Source: Sphingomonas sp. Leaf32 (lineage in GTDB: Bacteria; Pseudomonadota; Alphaproteobacteria; Sphingomonadales; Sphingomonadaceae). From it: 64,000 nt of DNA. A program made the translations under genes and the position numbers. Position 1 is the first letter of the stretch. Each line of letters starts with the position of its first letter. Location: NCBI RefSeq assembly GCF_001421765.1, contig NZ_LMLA01000010.1:62001-126000 (forward strand), read 5' to 3'. Below the pieces are notes generated by a model, which was not told the DNA's origin, did no database searches, and saw only the letters and a list, made by a program, of their open reading frames with translations. Below are positions 1 to 8,249 of this stretch, one piece after another.

Positions 1-667
1 CGTCGCGCTCCACGGTCGGGCGGGGGGCGGCGAAATAGAGCGGGACGATCTCGATCTTCTCCGCGAGGATATATTGCCAGATGTCGAGCTCGGTCCAGTT
101 CGACAAGGGGAAGATGCGGATCGATTCGCCCTTCGCCTTGCGCGCATTGTAGAGGTGCCACAGCTCGGGCCGCTGTGCCTTTGGGTCCCAGCGGTGGTTG
201 GCCGAGCGGAACGAGAAGACGCGCTCCTTGGCACGGCTCTTCTCCTCGTCGCGCCGCGCACCGCCGAACGCCGCGTCGAAGCCATGATGGTCCAGCGCCT
301 GCTTCAACCCCTCGGTCTTCCACAGGTCGGTGTGCAGGCTGCCATGGTCGAACGGGTTGATGCCACGGGCGATCGCGTCGGGATTGCGATGGACCAGCAG
401 CTCCATCCCCGCATCGCGCGCCGCCTTGTCGCGCAGATCGTACATCGCGCGGAATTTCCACGTCGTATCGACATGCAGCAACGGGAAGGGCGGCGGCGCG
501 GGATAGAAGGCCTTCTTGGCAAGGTGCAGCATCACCGCCGAATCCTTGCCGACCGAATAGAGCATGACCGGGCGTTCGGCCTCGGCCACGACTTCGCGCA
601 GGATGTGGATGCTCTCCGCCTCCAGCCGCTGGAGATGGGTCAGGCGATCGGTGGGGATGTCGGTCAT
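1..667 (-). CDS. cysD: Sulfate adenylyltransferase subunit 2 (CysD), 3' end outside window
   Basis: Small, PP-loop subunit of ATP sulfurylase, which with the GTPase CysN makes adenosine 5'-phosphosulfate from sulfate and ATP in the cytoplasm. The visible 222 codons begin [20 protein letters not shown] and carry the PP-loop [12 protein letters not shown] near residue 38, then [18 protein letters not shown] and [15 protein letters not shown], all typical of CysD. About 80 C-terminal residues of the usual 300 lie beyond the window edge, where cysN would be expected. The ATG at 667 fits the family N-terminus. A short ORF and an intrinsic terminator lie upstream in the probable leader. Confidence 0.95.
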   Translation of the reverse strand, partial: MTDIPTDRLTHLQRLEAESIHILREVVAEAERPVMLYSVGKDSAVMLHLAKKAFYPAPPPFPLLHVDTTWKFRAMYDLRDKAARDAGMELLVHRNPDAIARGINPFDHGSLHTDLWKTEGLKQALDHHGFDAAFGGARRDEEKSRAKERVFSFRSANHRWDPKAQRPELWHLYNARKAKGESIRIFPLSNWTELDIWQYILAEKIEIVPLYFAAPRPTVERD

Positions 668-802
668 TATGGGATCGCAGGTAGCGATCCGGGTCCATCC
701 ACCAAAACAACGTTTCCTGCAGCGCGCGGCAGTTCAGCTATCGTGTCGAGTGGCGGGAGCAGGGGCGGACGATAGCGGCCGTCCGTAATCGGGGGATGGG
801 CG

Positions 803-850
803 AATAAAAAGCGCCTGGACCTTCCCGGCGAGCCGGGCCGACCCAGGCGC
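803..850 (-). terminator. Intrinsic terminator in the cysD leader
   Basis: On the minus strand the stem GCGCCTGG (843-850) pairs with CCAGGCGC (811-818). The loop contains a second stem (CCCGGC/GCCGGG type), and a TTTTTATT tract follows (810-803). It lies 136 bases before the cysD start and just after a 19-codon ORF, so it could attenuate cysD or simply end the small transcript. Confidence 0.75.
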
Positions 851-859
851 CGGTTCCGT

Positions 860-919
860 TCAGATCGGACGCAGATCGTCGCCGTAGTGATCTCGGAACA
901 GAGCGAAAAACGCCTGCAT
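860..919 (-). CDS. Candidate 19-residue leader peptide or small protein upstream of cysD
   Basis: Reads MQAFFALFRDHYGDDLRPI and stops at TGA. The sequence GGGAGAAAGAAA precedes the ATG, a good ribosome-binding site at normal spacing. The ORF is followed within 10 bases by the intrinsic terminator at 803-850 and then by cysD. Short ORF, terminator and biosynthetic gene is the layout of an attenuator, but the peptide has no cysteine or methionine run, so any sensed signal is unknown. It may instead be an independent small protein with its own terminator. I do not recognise the peptide. Confidence 0.45.
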   Translation of the reverse strand: MQAFFALFRDHYGDDLRPI

Positions 920-982
920 TTTCTTTCTCCCAGTTACGCCGAAGCGCTCACAACTATTAACGCAAAATTAACCTAAAGCCAA

Positions 983-1017
983 ACCGGAATCGCGCCGACT
1001 CTGCGTGGGATTCCGGT
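983..1017. promoter_or_regulatory. Inverted repeat with three GANTC sites between the cysD leader and the EAL gene
   Basis: ACCGGAATC (983-991) and GATTCCGGT (1009-1017) form a perfect 9-bp inverted repeat with a 17-bp spacer. GANTC occurs at 987-991, 997-1001 and 1009-1013. GANTC is the CcrM methylation site in alphaproteobacteria. The position between divergent transcription units suggests a control site, but no binding protein can be named. Confidence 0.4.
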
Positions 1018-1067
1018 CACCGATGTTAACCAAAGCTTTCCAGTTCGGAGGGTAGTCCGGGCGGGTC

Positions 1068-2435
1068 ATGCGTCGCGCCACATCGGATCAATTCCCGCTT
1101 GTAAGAGCCAGGAATCGCCCACGATCCCAGCGTGGGGCGCCGATTCGCGATCTGTCCGCTGCGGCGATCGATCTGACGCAGCTCCCCCGCGATCTCTCGC
1201 TCTACCGCTTTCTCCTGTTGGCGGAGCTGGAAGACTTCGTCGCGCTTCGCCGGAGCGTAGGCGTACCGCGCGCCCGGTTGGTGATCGCGGACGTCGTGGC
1301 GCGCCTGATGACGGCGCTGCCGATGATTCGCGCCGCGTCATCCGGACAGATGGCGATGGAGTTGTCGTTCGACTGCGACTCGTCTGCCGACGGGGTTGCG
1401 ATCGTTGAGCAGGTGCGGGCGCTCATGTCCGAGCCGTTCGATCTCGACGGCGAAACCCATCGCCTGTCGTTGCGAATCGGGGGTGTCGGAGCGCCAACGC
1501 TGGATGCCGACGACGTTCAACTGGTCGAGGCGGCCGAGCAAGCACTGATCGATGCGCGCGAAATCCGCAGCGACGTCATCCGCGACCTTGCCAACCCGTC
1601 GGCAGGTGACGATCCGATCCAGCTGATGCGCGAATTGCCCGACGCGATCGCGAGCGGACAAATCTTCCTGCAATATCAGCCCAAGGTTCGCGTGCGGCAG
1701 CAGCAGGTGGTCAGCGCCGAGGCCCTGGTGCGCTGGCGCCACCCGGTGCGCGGGCTGATCCTGCCGGGCATGTTCATTGAGGCGGCAGAGCGTTCCAATG
1801 CCATCGGTCCCCTGACGCTATGGATCATCGAACGCGCGATCGCCGATCAGCGCGCGATGGCTGCACAGCGCCATGACATTCCGATCTTCATCAATATTTC
1901 CGGAATTCTGCTGTCCGATGCGGGGTTCGTCCGGGATGCGTGCGCGCTGGTGAGTGCCGGCGGTGCAAAGATCGGGTTCGAGATCACCGAAACCGCCGTC
2001 ATTCGCGATCCGGAAAGCGCCATCGCCAACCTGCGCATCTTCGCCGGTATCGGCGTGCCGCTGGCCATCGACGATTACGGCGCGGGACTCTCGTCGCTTG
2101 CCTATCTCAAGCGCCTGCCCGCCACCGAACTCAAGATCGACAAGCTGTTCGTGACCCAGTTGACCAGCAGCAACCGCGATCCGTTGATCGTCCGCTCGAC
2201 CATCGATCTCGCGCACGCCCTCGACATGGAGGTCACGGCGGAAGGGGTGGAAACGCCGGCCGCGCTCGCGCTGCTGGGGGTGATGGGCTGCGACATGGTG
2301 CAGGGATTCCTCATCAGCCGCCCGATTGAGTTCGGTGCCTTTCTGACGTTTCTGTCCGAAGAACGCCACGTCGCGGCGATGGCTGGTCCGCGCTTCTCGT
2401 TCCGCCGCAACGAGGGTCAGTGGAGGGCTGGGTGA
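1068..2435 (+). CDS. EAL-domain cyclic-di-GMP phosphodiesterase with divergent N-terminal domain
   Basis: 455 residues. The C-terminal EAL domain (about 196-440) contains QYQPKV, the EAL signature in EALVRWRHP near residue 218, FINISG, FEITETA, AIDDYGAG near 335, ELKIDK, AEGVET and MVQGFL. The metal- and substrate-binding acids are therefore present and the enzyme is probably active in hydrolysing c-di-GMP. The N-terminal 180 residues look like a worn GGDEF fold (repeated VEQVRALM and LSLRIGG segments) with no GGDEF motif. No membrane segment is seen, so it is probably cytosolic. The stop overlaps the start of the downstream sensor kinase gene by 16 bases, so the two are probably co-expressed and may link c-di-GMP turnover to that kinase. 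Confidence 0.85.
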   Translation: MRRATSDQFPLVRARNRPRSQRGAPIRDLSAAAIDLTQLPRDLSLYRFLLLAELEDFVALRRSVGVPRARLVIADVVARLMTALPMIRAASSGQMAMELSFDCDSSADGVAIVEQVRALMSEPFDLDGETHRLSLRIGGVGAPTLDADDVQLVEAAEQALIDAREIRSDVIRDLANPSAGDDPIQLMRELPDAIASGQIFLQYQPKVRVRQQQVVSAEALVRWRHPVRGLILPGMFIEAAERSNAIGPLTLWIIERAIADQRAMAAQRHDIPIFINISGILLSDAGFVRDACALVSAGGAKIGFEITETAVIRDPESAIANLRIFAGIGVPLAIDDYGAGLSSLAYLKRLPATELKIDKLFVTQLTSSNRDPLIVRSTIDLAHALDMEVTAEGVETPAALALLGVMGCDMVQGFLISRPIEFGAFLTFLSEERHVAAMAGPRFSFRRNEGQWRAG

Positions 2436-4921
2436 TGGTCCGCCGCCAATCGCTGACCGTCAATGGCGAAGGTTGCGACAGGTCTGGTCGAGTGCGTCGT
2501 ATTTTCTTCGCCATACTGATCCTGCCGCTCTCGATTTCCGTAGCGACAGCCCAAGGCACGGATCAGGTTCTAGAGCAGCGTTACGACGCTGTGCGCAGCC
2601 GGCTGGTTGCCGAACCGGAGCGTGGTCTGCGGGAGAGTGAGGCGCTGGAGCGGGAGGCGGTAGCGCGCGAAGGGAGTGGTTCGCGTCTGGCGGCCGCAAG
2701 TATCTGGCTTCAGGCAGAGGCCTATTCCAGAATGGGCGACGCTGCCAACGCGCGGCGCGAAATCGCTCTCGCTTTGAACATTGTTGAAAAAATCCGACCG
2801 CGGGTCGCGCTCGAAGGCGATATTCTCCGGACTCGTGGCGATGTTGCTTCGGATGGCGGCGGAGTTGCGCTGGCATTGGCGGACTATCAGGCCGCCTATC
2901 GCATCTATCGCGAAACCGGCGATCGTCGAGGCCAGGCCATGGCCTTGTTGAGTATTGGCGCACTGTATCGGCAAGGTGCAGATTTCGAAGCGGCCCTGCG
3001 CTACTATGATCAGGCGATCGACGCCTATGCCGCCGATCCTTTGCTGCTGGTCTCGCTCCTGAACAATCGCGGTAACGTCCTGACCGAAATGGGCCGATAT
3101 GAAGGCGCTCTGGTGGATTTTCGGCGGGCATTGGGGCTAGTGCGCCGGATCGAAAATCCGACATTCGAGGCACGCATTTTCGGCAATATCGCCCGCGCTT
3201 ATCACGGTGCGGGACAGCCAAGATCGGCTTGGCAGGCCGTCGTTCGGGGCATGGCGATCGCGCGGAGGGCGGATTCGCCTTCGACGGTAAGTCAGTTGCA
3301 GGCGCTGGCTGCCAGGATCGCGATCGATCGCGGCGACACTTCCCTGGCCGTAACATTGGTGGATGCTGCATTCGCCGGTGTCGACCTGACGAAGACGCCG
3401 CTCACTGCACGCGACAATCACCGCAATGCGTACGGTGTCTACGCCGCCGCGGGCGAGACCGAGAAGGCGCTGAAGCATCTTGAAGCGCTCGACCGATTGA
3501 ATGCGCAGGCGACGCAACTGACCACCTCCACCAAGACCGCGCTGATGTCGGCGCGGTTCGATTTCCAGAATCAGGAGTTGCGCATCGCGCGGCTGAAGCA
3601 GGAGGAACTGCGCCGCAACGTCGCGTTCGAACGGGCAAGCGCGCGGTTTCAGCGCATCCTGTTCGGGAGCATCGCGGCGGCGGTGGCGGTGCTCATCGCG
3701 CTGCTGGTCTTCGGCGTCGTCACGCTTCGCCGCAGCCGCAATGCCATCCGGCTCGCCAACGTCGATCTGGCGGCGACCAATGCCGCGCTGGAGAAGGCGC
3801 TGAAGGCGAAGGGCGATTTCCTCGCCACGACCAGTCATGAAATCCGCACGCCACTCAACGGCATTCTCGGCATGGCGCAGGTCATGCTGTGCGACGAACG
3901 GCTGGCACCCGAGATGCGCGACCGGCTGGACATCATCCACGATGCCGGCGTCACGATGCGCTCGCTGGTCGACGATATTCTCGACGTGGCCAAGATGCAG
4001 TCGGGCAAGCTGACGGTCGAACGGGTGCCGACCGACCTGATCGCGACCGTCGAGGACCTGGCGCGGTTGTGGCGGCGTCAGGCCGAGGATCGCGGGCTGG
4101 GCTTCGTCCTTGATCTGGGCGACGTTCCGCGGTGGGTGGAGGGGGATCCGGTCCGGTTGCGGCAGATCATGTTCAACCTGCTGTCGAACGCGTTGAAGTT
4201 CACCCAGTCGGGCGAGATCGCGATGCGGGTGGCCGCGAACGGCGATCGGCTGACGATGGCGGTGGCCGATACCGGCATCGGCATCGCGCCCGACCGGCTG
4301 GAGGACGTGTTCGAATCGTTCCAGCAGGCCGACAACAGCACGACCCGCCGATTCGGCGGCACCGGCCTTGGCCTGACCATCTGTCGCAATCTGGCGCGGG
4401 CGATGGGGGGCGACATCACCGTCCACAGCGTTCCGGGCGAAGGCGCGACGTTCCTGCTCGACCTGCCGCTGGTGCCGGTCGTGCCCGAATCGGGCGATGC
4501 GTGTCCGGGCGATGCGGTTCCGGCCGAAACGCTGGTGATCCTGGAGCGCAATCCGATCGCGCGTGGCATGATGCGGACGTCATTCGCCAGCCATGTCGGC
4601 GACACCGCGTTCGTCGACGATGCCGGCGCACTTCGCGAGCGATTGTCGGACGTCGCTACCAAGGCGGTGCTGGTCGACATGGCATCGCTGTCCGCCGGGT
4701 CGAGCGACCCGGCAAGCGACCTGTCCGACCTCGCCCGGATCGCCGCCACGCGTAATTTGCGAATGGTCGTCATGGCGCGGGCGAACGATGAAATCCCGAT
4801 CAATCCGCAGACGGTTACATTGCTGCAAAAACCTGTTTCGGCTACGCAACTAATCGACGCGCTATTTGTCGTATCATCACAAGGCGCGCCTGCGGTTCCC
4901 CTTGTACCGAACGCCGCATAG
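2420..4921 (+). CDS. TPR-containing membrane sensor histidine kinase with pseudo-receiver tail
   Basis: 833 residues. A signal-like hydrophobic stretch at about 28-45 (FFAILILPLSISVATAQ) precedes a TPR-like helical, probably periplasmic, sensor region (about 50-400) and one membrane helix near 412-434. The cytoplasmic kinase core follows: HisKA with TTSHEIRTPLNG (His about 472), N box NLLSNALKF, DTGIGIAPDR and FGGTGLGLTI. The last 130 residues resemble a receiver (LVDMAS, LLQKPVS) but lack the paired N-terminal acids, having ILERNP instead, so phosphate acceptance is doubtful. It overlaps the EAL gene and is followed by a stand-alone receiver that may be the real phosphoacceptor. A start at 2435 is also possible. 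Confidence 0.85.
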   Translation: MEGWVMVRRQSLTVNGEGCDRSGRVRRIFFAILILPLSISVATAQGTDQVLEQRYDAVRSRLVAEPERGLRESEALEREAVAREGSGSRLAAASIWLQAEAYSRMGDAANARREIALALNIVEKIRPRVALEGDILRTRGDVASDGGGVALALADYQAAYRIYRETGDRRGQAMALLSIGALYRQGADFEAALRYYDQAIDAYAADPLLLVSLLNNRGNVLTEMGRYEGALVDFRRALGLVRRIENPTFEARIFGNIARAYHGAGQPRSAWQAVVRGMAIARRADSPSTVSQLQALAARIAIDRGDTSLAVTLVDAAFAGVDLTKTPLTARDNHRNAYGVYAAAGETEKALKHLEALDRLNAQATQLTTSTKTALMSARFDFQNQELRIARLKQEELRRNVAFERASARFQRILFGSIAAAVAVLIALLVFGVVTLRRSRNAIRLANVDLAATNAALEKALKAKGDFLATTSHEIRTPLNGILGMAQVMLCDERLAPEMRDRLDIIHDAGVTMRSLVDDILDVAKMQSGKLTVERVPTDLIATVEDLARLWRRQAEDRGLGFVLDLGDVPRWVEGDPVRLRQIMFNLLSNALKFTQSGEIAMRVAANGDRLTMAVADTGIGIAPDRLEDVFESFQQADNSTTRRFGGTGLGLTICRNLARAMGGDITVHSVPGEGATFLLDLPLVPVVPESGDACPGDAVPAETLVILERNPIARGMMRTSFASHVGDTAFVDDAGALRERLSDVATKAVLVDMASLSAGSSDPASDLSDLARIAATRNLRMVVMARANDEIPINPQTVTLLQKPVSATQLIDALFVVSSQGAPAVPLVPNAA

Positions 4922-4984
4922 CGCGATAGCGGATTGCCATATGAACAGCGTCATATCCTTCGATGCCCGAACGGCGAAAGCGGC

Positions 4985-5374
4985 ATGAAAATCCTTTTCG
5001 TCGAGGATGATGCGATGAACCGTCGGGTCGTCCGCGACATGCTCGACGTGGCCGGTGCGGCCATGGTCGAGGCGGATTGCGCCGAGGCGGGGTTGCAGCG
5101 AATCGACGAAGGCGATTTCGACCTGGTGCTGCTCGACCTGCGGATGCCCGGCATGGACGGGTTCGAAGTGATTCGGCGGGTGCGTGACCGGGACGATGCG
5201 AAGCGGGCGCTGCCCATCATCGTTGTGACCGCCGACACTGCGGTCGATCTGACCGAGCGCTGCATCGCCGCCGGTGCCGACGAAGTATTGTTCAAGCCAG
5301 TGGCGATGGACGCGTTGTTCGATGCGATCGGGCGAATCCTCGCTGGCCGCGCGGGGGGCGACCTCATCTTCTGA
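4985..5374 (+). CDS. Single-domain response regulator (CheY-like)
   Basis: 129 residues, essentially one receiver domain and no output domain. It has [14 protein letters not shown] with the acidic pair, the phosphoacceptor in [12 protein letters not shown] (Asp about 52), the switch threonine in VVTADT and the conserved lysine in LFKPVAMD. The start at 4985 was chosen because the family begins with this beta strand; an upstream in-frame ATG adds 17 non-conserved residues. It lies 63 bases after the sensor kinase and probably receives phosphate from it, compensating for the kinase's degenerate receiver. Targets are unknown. Confidence 0.85.
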   Translation: MKILFVEDDAMNRRVVRDMLDVAGAAMVEADCAEAGLQRIDEGDFDLVLLDLRMPGMDGFEVIRRVRDRDDAKRALPIIVVTADTAVDLTERCIAAGADEVLFKPVAMDALFDAIGRILAGRAGGDLIF

Positions 5375-5492
5375 ACCATGGCGGTTTAACTTGCCCGGCG
5401 CGGACAGTCCTGTTAGGGGGATTCGTCACGCCGCAGCCATGCTTCGGCGAACCCTATTCTATTGCGATAAAGACCCGGAGCTTTACGACCCC

Positions 5493-5699
5493 ATGCAGAT
5501 CATCGTCCGTGACAACAATGTCGATCAGGCCCTTCGTGCGCTGAAGAAGAAGCTGCAGCGCGAAGGCGTGTATCGCGAGATGAAGCTGCGCCGTCACTAC
5601 GAAAAGCCGTCGGAAAAGCGCGCTCGCGAGCGTGCCGCCGCCGTCCGTCGCGCCCGCAAGCTGGAGCGCAAGCGGATGGAACGCGACAGCGCCCGGTAA
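5493..5699 (+). CDS. rpsU: 30S ribosomal protein S21
   Basis: 68 residues, very basic, with the family start [20 protein letters not shown] and the segment [21 protein letters not shown]21 is a small-subunit protein near the anti-Shine-Dalgarno region. The length matches the family. The start at 5493 is the ATG of the conserved N-terminus; longer in-frame extensions upstream are not S21. The membrane FKBP gene begins 84 bases downstream, with a GC-rich hairpin between them. Confidence 0.97.
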   Translation: MQIIVRDNNVDQALRALKKKLQREGVYREMKLRRHYEKPSEKRARERAAAVRRARKLERKRMERDSAR

Positions 5700-5707
5700 G
5701 AAGCGAA

Positions 5708-5736
5708 TCGGGTCGCCGGCCGTTCGCCGGTGACCC
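5708..5736 (+). terminator. GC-rich hairpin between rpsU and the FKBP gene
   Basis: GGGTCGCCGG pairs with CCGGTGACCC around a short loop. No T tract follows, so it may be a weak terminator, a stability element or a processing site rather than a full stop. Confidence 0.3.
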
Positions 5737-5783
5737 CGCTATACCATGCGATGCGGCATCCTGCCGCGCCATAAGGGGTTTCG

Positions 5784-6395
5784 ATGTCGGTCACTGCCGT
5801 TCCGCTGCATCCCGTCAAGCAGCGTCATATCGTCTGGATATGGGTGGGAATCGTGCTGGCCCTGCTGCTCGCGGCCGGCTTCGCATGGGCCGGCACGCGC
5901 AGCGGTACCGATTCGTTCCTGGCTGCCAACGCTTCGCGCCCCGGCATCGTCACGACCGCCAGCGGCCTGCAATATGAAGTGCTGACCAAGGGGAGCGGCC
6001 CGACGCCGACCGACGCCGACGTGGCGTTGGTCAATTACGTCGGCAAGTTCACCGATGGCACGATCTTCGACCAGAGCCGTCAGCCGATGCCGATGTCGCC
6101 CAAGAGCGTCGTCCCCGGCTTTGGCGAGGCGATCAAGCTGATGCCGAAGGGTGCGAAGTACCGGTTCTGGCTGAAGCCGGAACTGGGCTATGCCGCCCCG
6201 CGTCCCGAAGGCGCGCCGCCCATGTCGCCGGAAGTCGAAAAGCTGGCGAAGCAGGTGCTGGTGTTCGATGTCGAGATGATCGACTTCATTCCGGAAACCG
6301 TGCTCCAGCAGCTCCAGATGCAGCAGATGATGCAGCAGCAGCAGGGAGGCGCAGTGCCGCCGCCGGGTGCGGGAGCCCCGCCCGCCGGACGCTGA
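5784..6395 (+). CDS. Membrane-anchored FKBP-type peptidyl-prolyl isomerase
   Basis: 203 residues. One N-terminal membrane helix (about 15-36, IVWIWVGIVLALLLAAGF) anchors a periplasmic FKBP domain (about 55-168). Visible family segments are TASGLQYEVLTKGSG, VNYVGKFTDGTIFDQS, VVPGFGEAIKLMPKGAKYRF and LGYAAPRP. The enzyme accelerates cis-trans isomerisation at proline during folding of exported proteins. The tail is rich in Gln and Met (QQLQMQQMMQQQQ), then Pro, Gly and Ala, a low-complexity end unrelated to catalysis. AAGGGG lies 6 bases before the ATG. A strong terminator follows. Confidence 0.9.
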   Translation: MSVTAVPLHPVKQRHIVWIWVGIVLALLLAAGFAWAGTRSGTDSFLAANASRPGIVTTASGLQYEVLTKGSGPTPTDADVALVNYVGKFTDGTIFDQSRQPMPMSPKSVVPGFGEAIKLMPKGAKYRFWLKPELGYAAPRPEGAPPMSPEVEKLAKQVLVFDVEMIDFIPETVLQQLQMQQMMQQQQGGAVPPPGAGAPPAGR

Positions 6396-6417
6396 CACCA
6401 TTCGCACCGATCGCAGA

Positions 6418-6444
6418 CGGCGCCGGTAGTACCGGCGCCGTTTT
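6418..6444 (+). terminator. Intrinsic terminator after the FKBP gene
   Basis: CGGCGCCGGT pairs with ACCGGCGCCG around AGT, followed by TTTTCG. It starts 22 bases after the stop codon. Confidence 0.85.
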
Positions 6445-7002
6445 CGTTTGGGGCACGGGCAAGTCGGAATGTGGGGCTGCCCCCGGAGCGTCCCGGTCTT
6501 CATGCCTTCCGGCGAGTGATAGCTTTGTAGGGAATAATGGTGGCCGCCATGTCGCTCATGGTCCGGACGTTTCCTTCGCCCCATGCGCGTTTTAAGGGTC
6601 CTAAGGCCGATCGACATTATTCGCCGGTGGGAGATGTCCACGCGACGACGGCTAAAACACCAAGAAGTCGGATTTTCGCGCGGAGGCGCGGAGGACGCGG
6701 AGGTGTCGTTCACGGGGCTGATCGCAGGGTCGATTACCGGTCGGTCCGTCATCGTAGCGTCGATGAAGCGAGTTCCGCTTTGCTTCACGCGCCGTTCCCG
6801 CGTCCCCCGCGCCTCCGCGCGAACCATCTTCTTTCTTCGCTTCGCGGCTTCGCACAAACATCGTGCACTGACACACTGAACGTCGATCGAACCTACGTCA
6901 CCGCCGCATTCCGGAGCCTTGCGGATGGACCTCGCACCGGGACGGTCCTTTTGGCCACGCAGCGGATCGCCTGATCCGCCGCTTTCATGATATTCGACGC
7001 GC
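6445..7002. other. Intergenic stretch without a supported gene
   Basis: The ORFs here have no recognisable domain and run across the family R inverted repeat at 6675-6823, so I treat them as chance. The remainder shows no clear RNA gene or promoter. Confidence 0.5.
6675..6823. repeat. Family R long inverted repeat, copy 1
   Basis: Arm 6675-6700 begins TTCGCGCGGAGGCGCGGAGG. Arm 6798-6823 is its reverse complement with one mismatch in 26 bases. The spacer is 97 bases. The same GCGCGGAGG-rich arms occur at 21648-21831, so this is a dispersed family. CGCGGAG-type tandem heptamer arms are a common style of bacterial intergenic repeat. Confidence 0.8.
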
Positions 7003-8034
7003 ATGGCTTCTGGCACCTTTCTGGCGCGCACTGGCCGCGGCGCGCAATTTCGTTTTCGGCGTCGGCCGTGGCTGCTGGCGGCGTTGCTCGTCATCGGTGC
7101 GGCTCCCGCGCCCGCGCCGGCGGATGTCGCGACGCTGGAGGCGCTGCGTGTGGCCGATCTGCGGCTGGGCGCGATCGGTTACCGGTTGGCGACGGCCAAT
7201 GCCCCTCTGTGCAGCGAGATCGTGCCGGTACCGGGGATGGTCGTCCACGCCATCGACCAATATGCCGAATCGGAGCAGGCGACCGCGCGCACCGTGTTCG
7301 GGTTCGCGACCGCCATCGCGGTCGAAGGGGTGATACCGGGCAGTCCGGCCGATCGTGCCGGGATTCGCGCCGACGATTCGATCGTCAGCGTCAACGGCAA
7401 GGCCGTTCCGGTCGCCAGCGGAGGGGGGCATGTCGGCACCCGCGACGCGATGGTGGCGTTGATCGATGCGCAGCCGGCGGACCGGCCGCTGGCCCTCGTC
7501 CTGCGCCGCGCCAGCGCGGAGCGGGCGGTCCGCGTCGCGCCATCGCCGGGATGCCGGACGCTGTTCGAACTGCGGGTGGGGACGGCGATGGATGCCGTCG
7601 CCGATGGGCGGCTGGTACAGATTTCCAGCGCGTTCCTCGATCGGCTGGCCGACCCGGCGCTGGCGGTGGTCGTCGCGCATGAACTGTCGCACAATATCCT
7701 CAATCACCACGCCCGACTGGAGGCGGCCGGGGTCAGTCGGGGCCTGCTGCGCGAACTCGGCCGCAATGGCCGCATTCACCGCCGGACGGAGGACGAAGCC
7801 GACCGGCTGGGCGTGCACCTGCTCCGCAATGCCGGGTGGGACCCGCAGGAGGCGGTGCGGTTCTGGCAGGGGCCGGGCGCGCGAATCGATGGCGGGATTT
7901 TCCACAGCAGAACCCATTCGTCGGCCGGCAAGCGCGCCGAACTGATCGCGGCGGAACTGGCGGCACTGCCCAAGGACGCACCCATTCCGTATCGCCCACC
8001 AGTTCTGGTGACCCGCGACCAACCGCTCGACTAG
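7003..8034 (+). CDS. M48-family metallopeptidase with embedded PDZ domain
   Basis: 343 residues. A hydrophobic signal-like segment (about 22-42) suggests export to the periplasm. A PDZ-like region (about 95-165) contains AIAVEGVIPGSPADRAGIRA and DDSIVSVNGKAV. The zinc site is VVVAHELSHNIL (HExxH, about 226-230) with the third ligand probably in TEDEADRLG. The order PDZ then HExxH is unusual beside BepA-type M48 proteins, which carry TPRs. No good ribosome-binding site precedes the ATG, so the start is uncertain. A role in envelope protein quality control is inferred. The gene stands alone between a terminator and a separate small gene. Confidence 0.8.
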   Translation: MASGTFLARTGRGAQFRFRRRPWLLAALLVIGAAPAPAPADVATLEALRVADLRLGAIGYRLATANAPLCSEIVPVPGMVVHAIDQYAESEQATARTVFGFATAIAVEGVIPGSPADRAGIRADDSIVSVNGKAVPVASGGGHVGTRDAMVALIDAQPADRPLALVLRRASAERAVRVAPSPGCRTLFELRVGTAMDAVADGRLVQISSAFLDRLADPALAVVVAHELSHNILNHHARLEAAGVSRGLLRELGRNGRIHRRTEDEADRLGVHLLRNAGWDPQEAVRFWQGPGARIDGGIFHSRTHSSAGKRAELIAAELAALPKDAPIPYRPPVLVTRDQPLD

Positions 8035-8249
8035 GGCGAATGCCACCGGATGTATCGGCAAGTCACGATTCGACTATTTTCCGACCGGGAACTAACATGA
8101 ATTTAACCTGTTCGGGGGCAGTCACCCGCGCGACCATTATTGGTCTTCCGGAATCAACGGCTGGTCGCGAACGGGTGGATAAGACTTGCAGGTGGCGTGC
8201 TGCTATGCAAAAGGCGATCCGACGTAGAGTTTTACAAGGGAGTGTAGAA

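Noticed and set aside
3137..4426. A 429-residue minus-strand frame opposite the sensor kinase
   Set aside because: The kinase motifs on the plus strand are clear. The opposite frame is rich in Arg, Asp and Gln in a way expected of antisense reading.
6537..6974. Plus-strand frames between the FKBP and protease genes
   Set aside because: They cross the family R inverted repeat and show no ribosome-binding site or domain.
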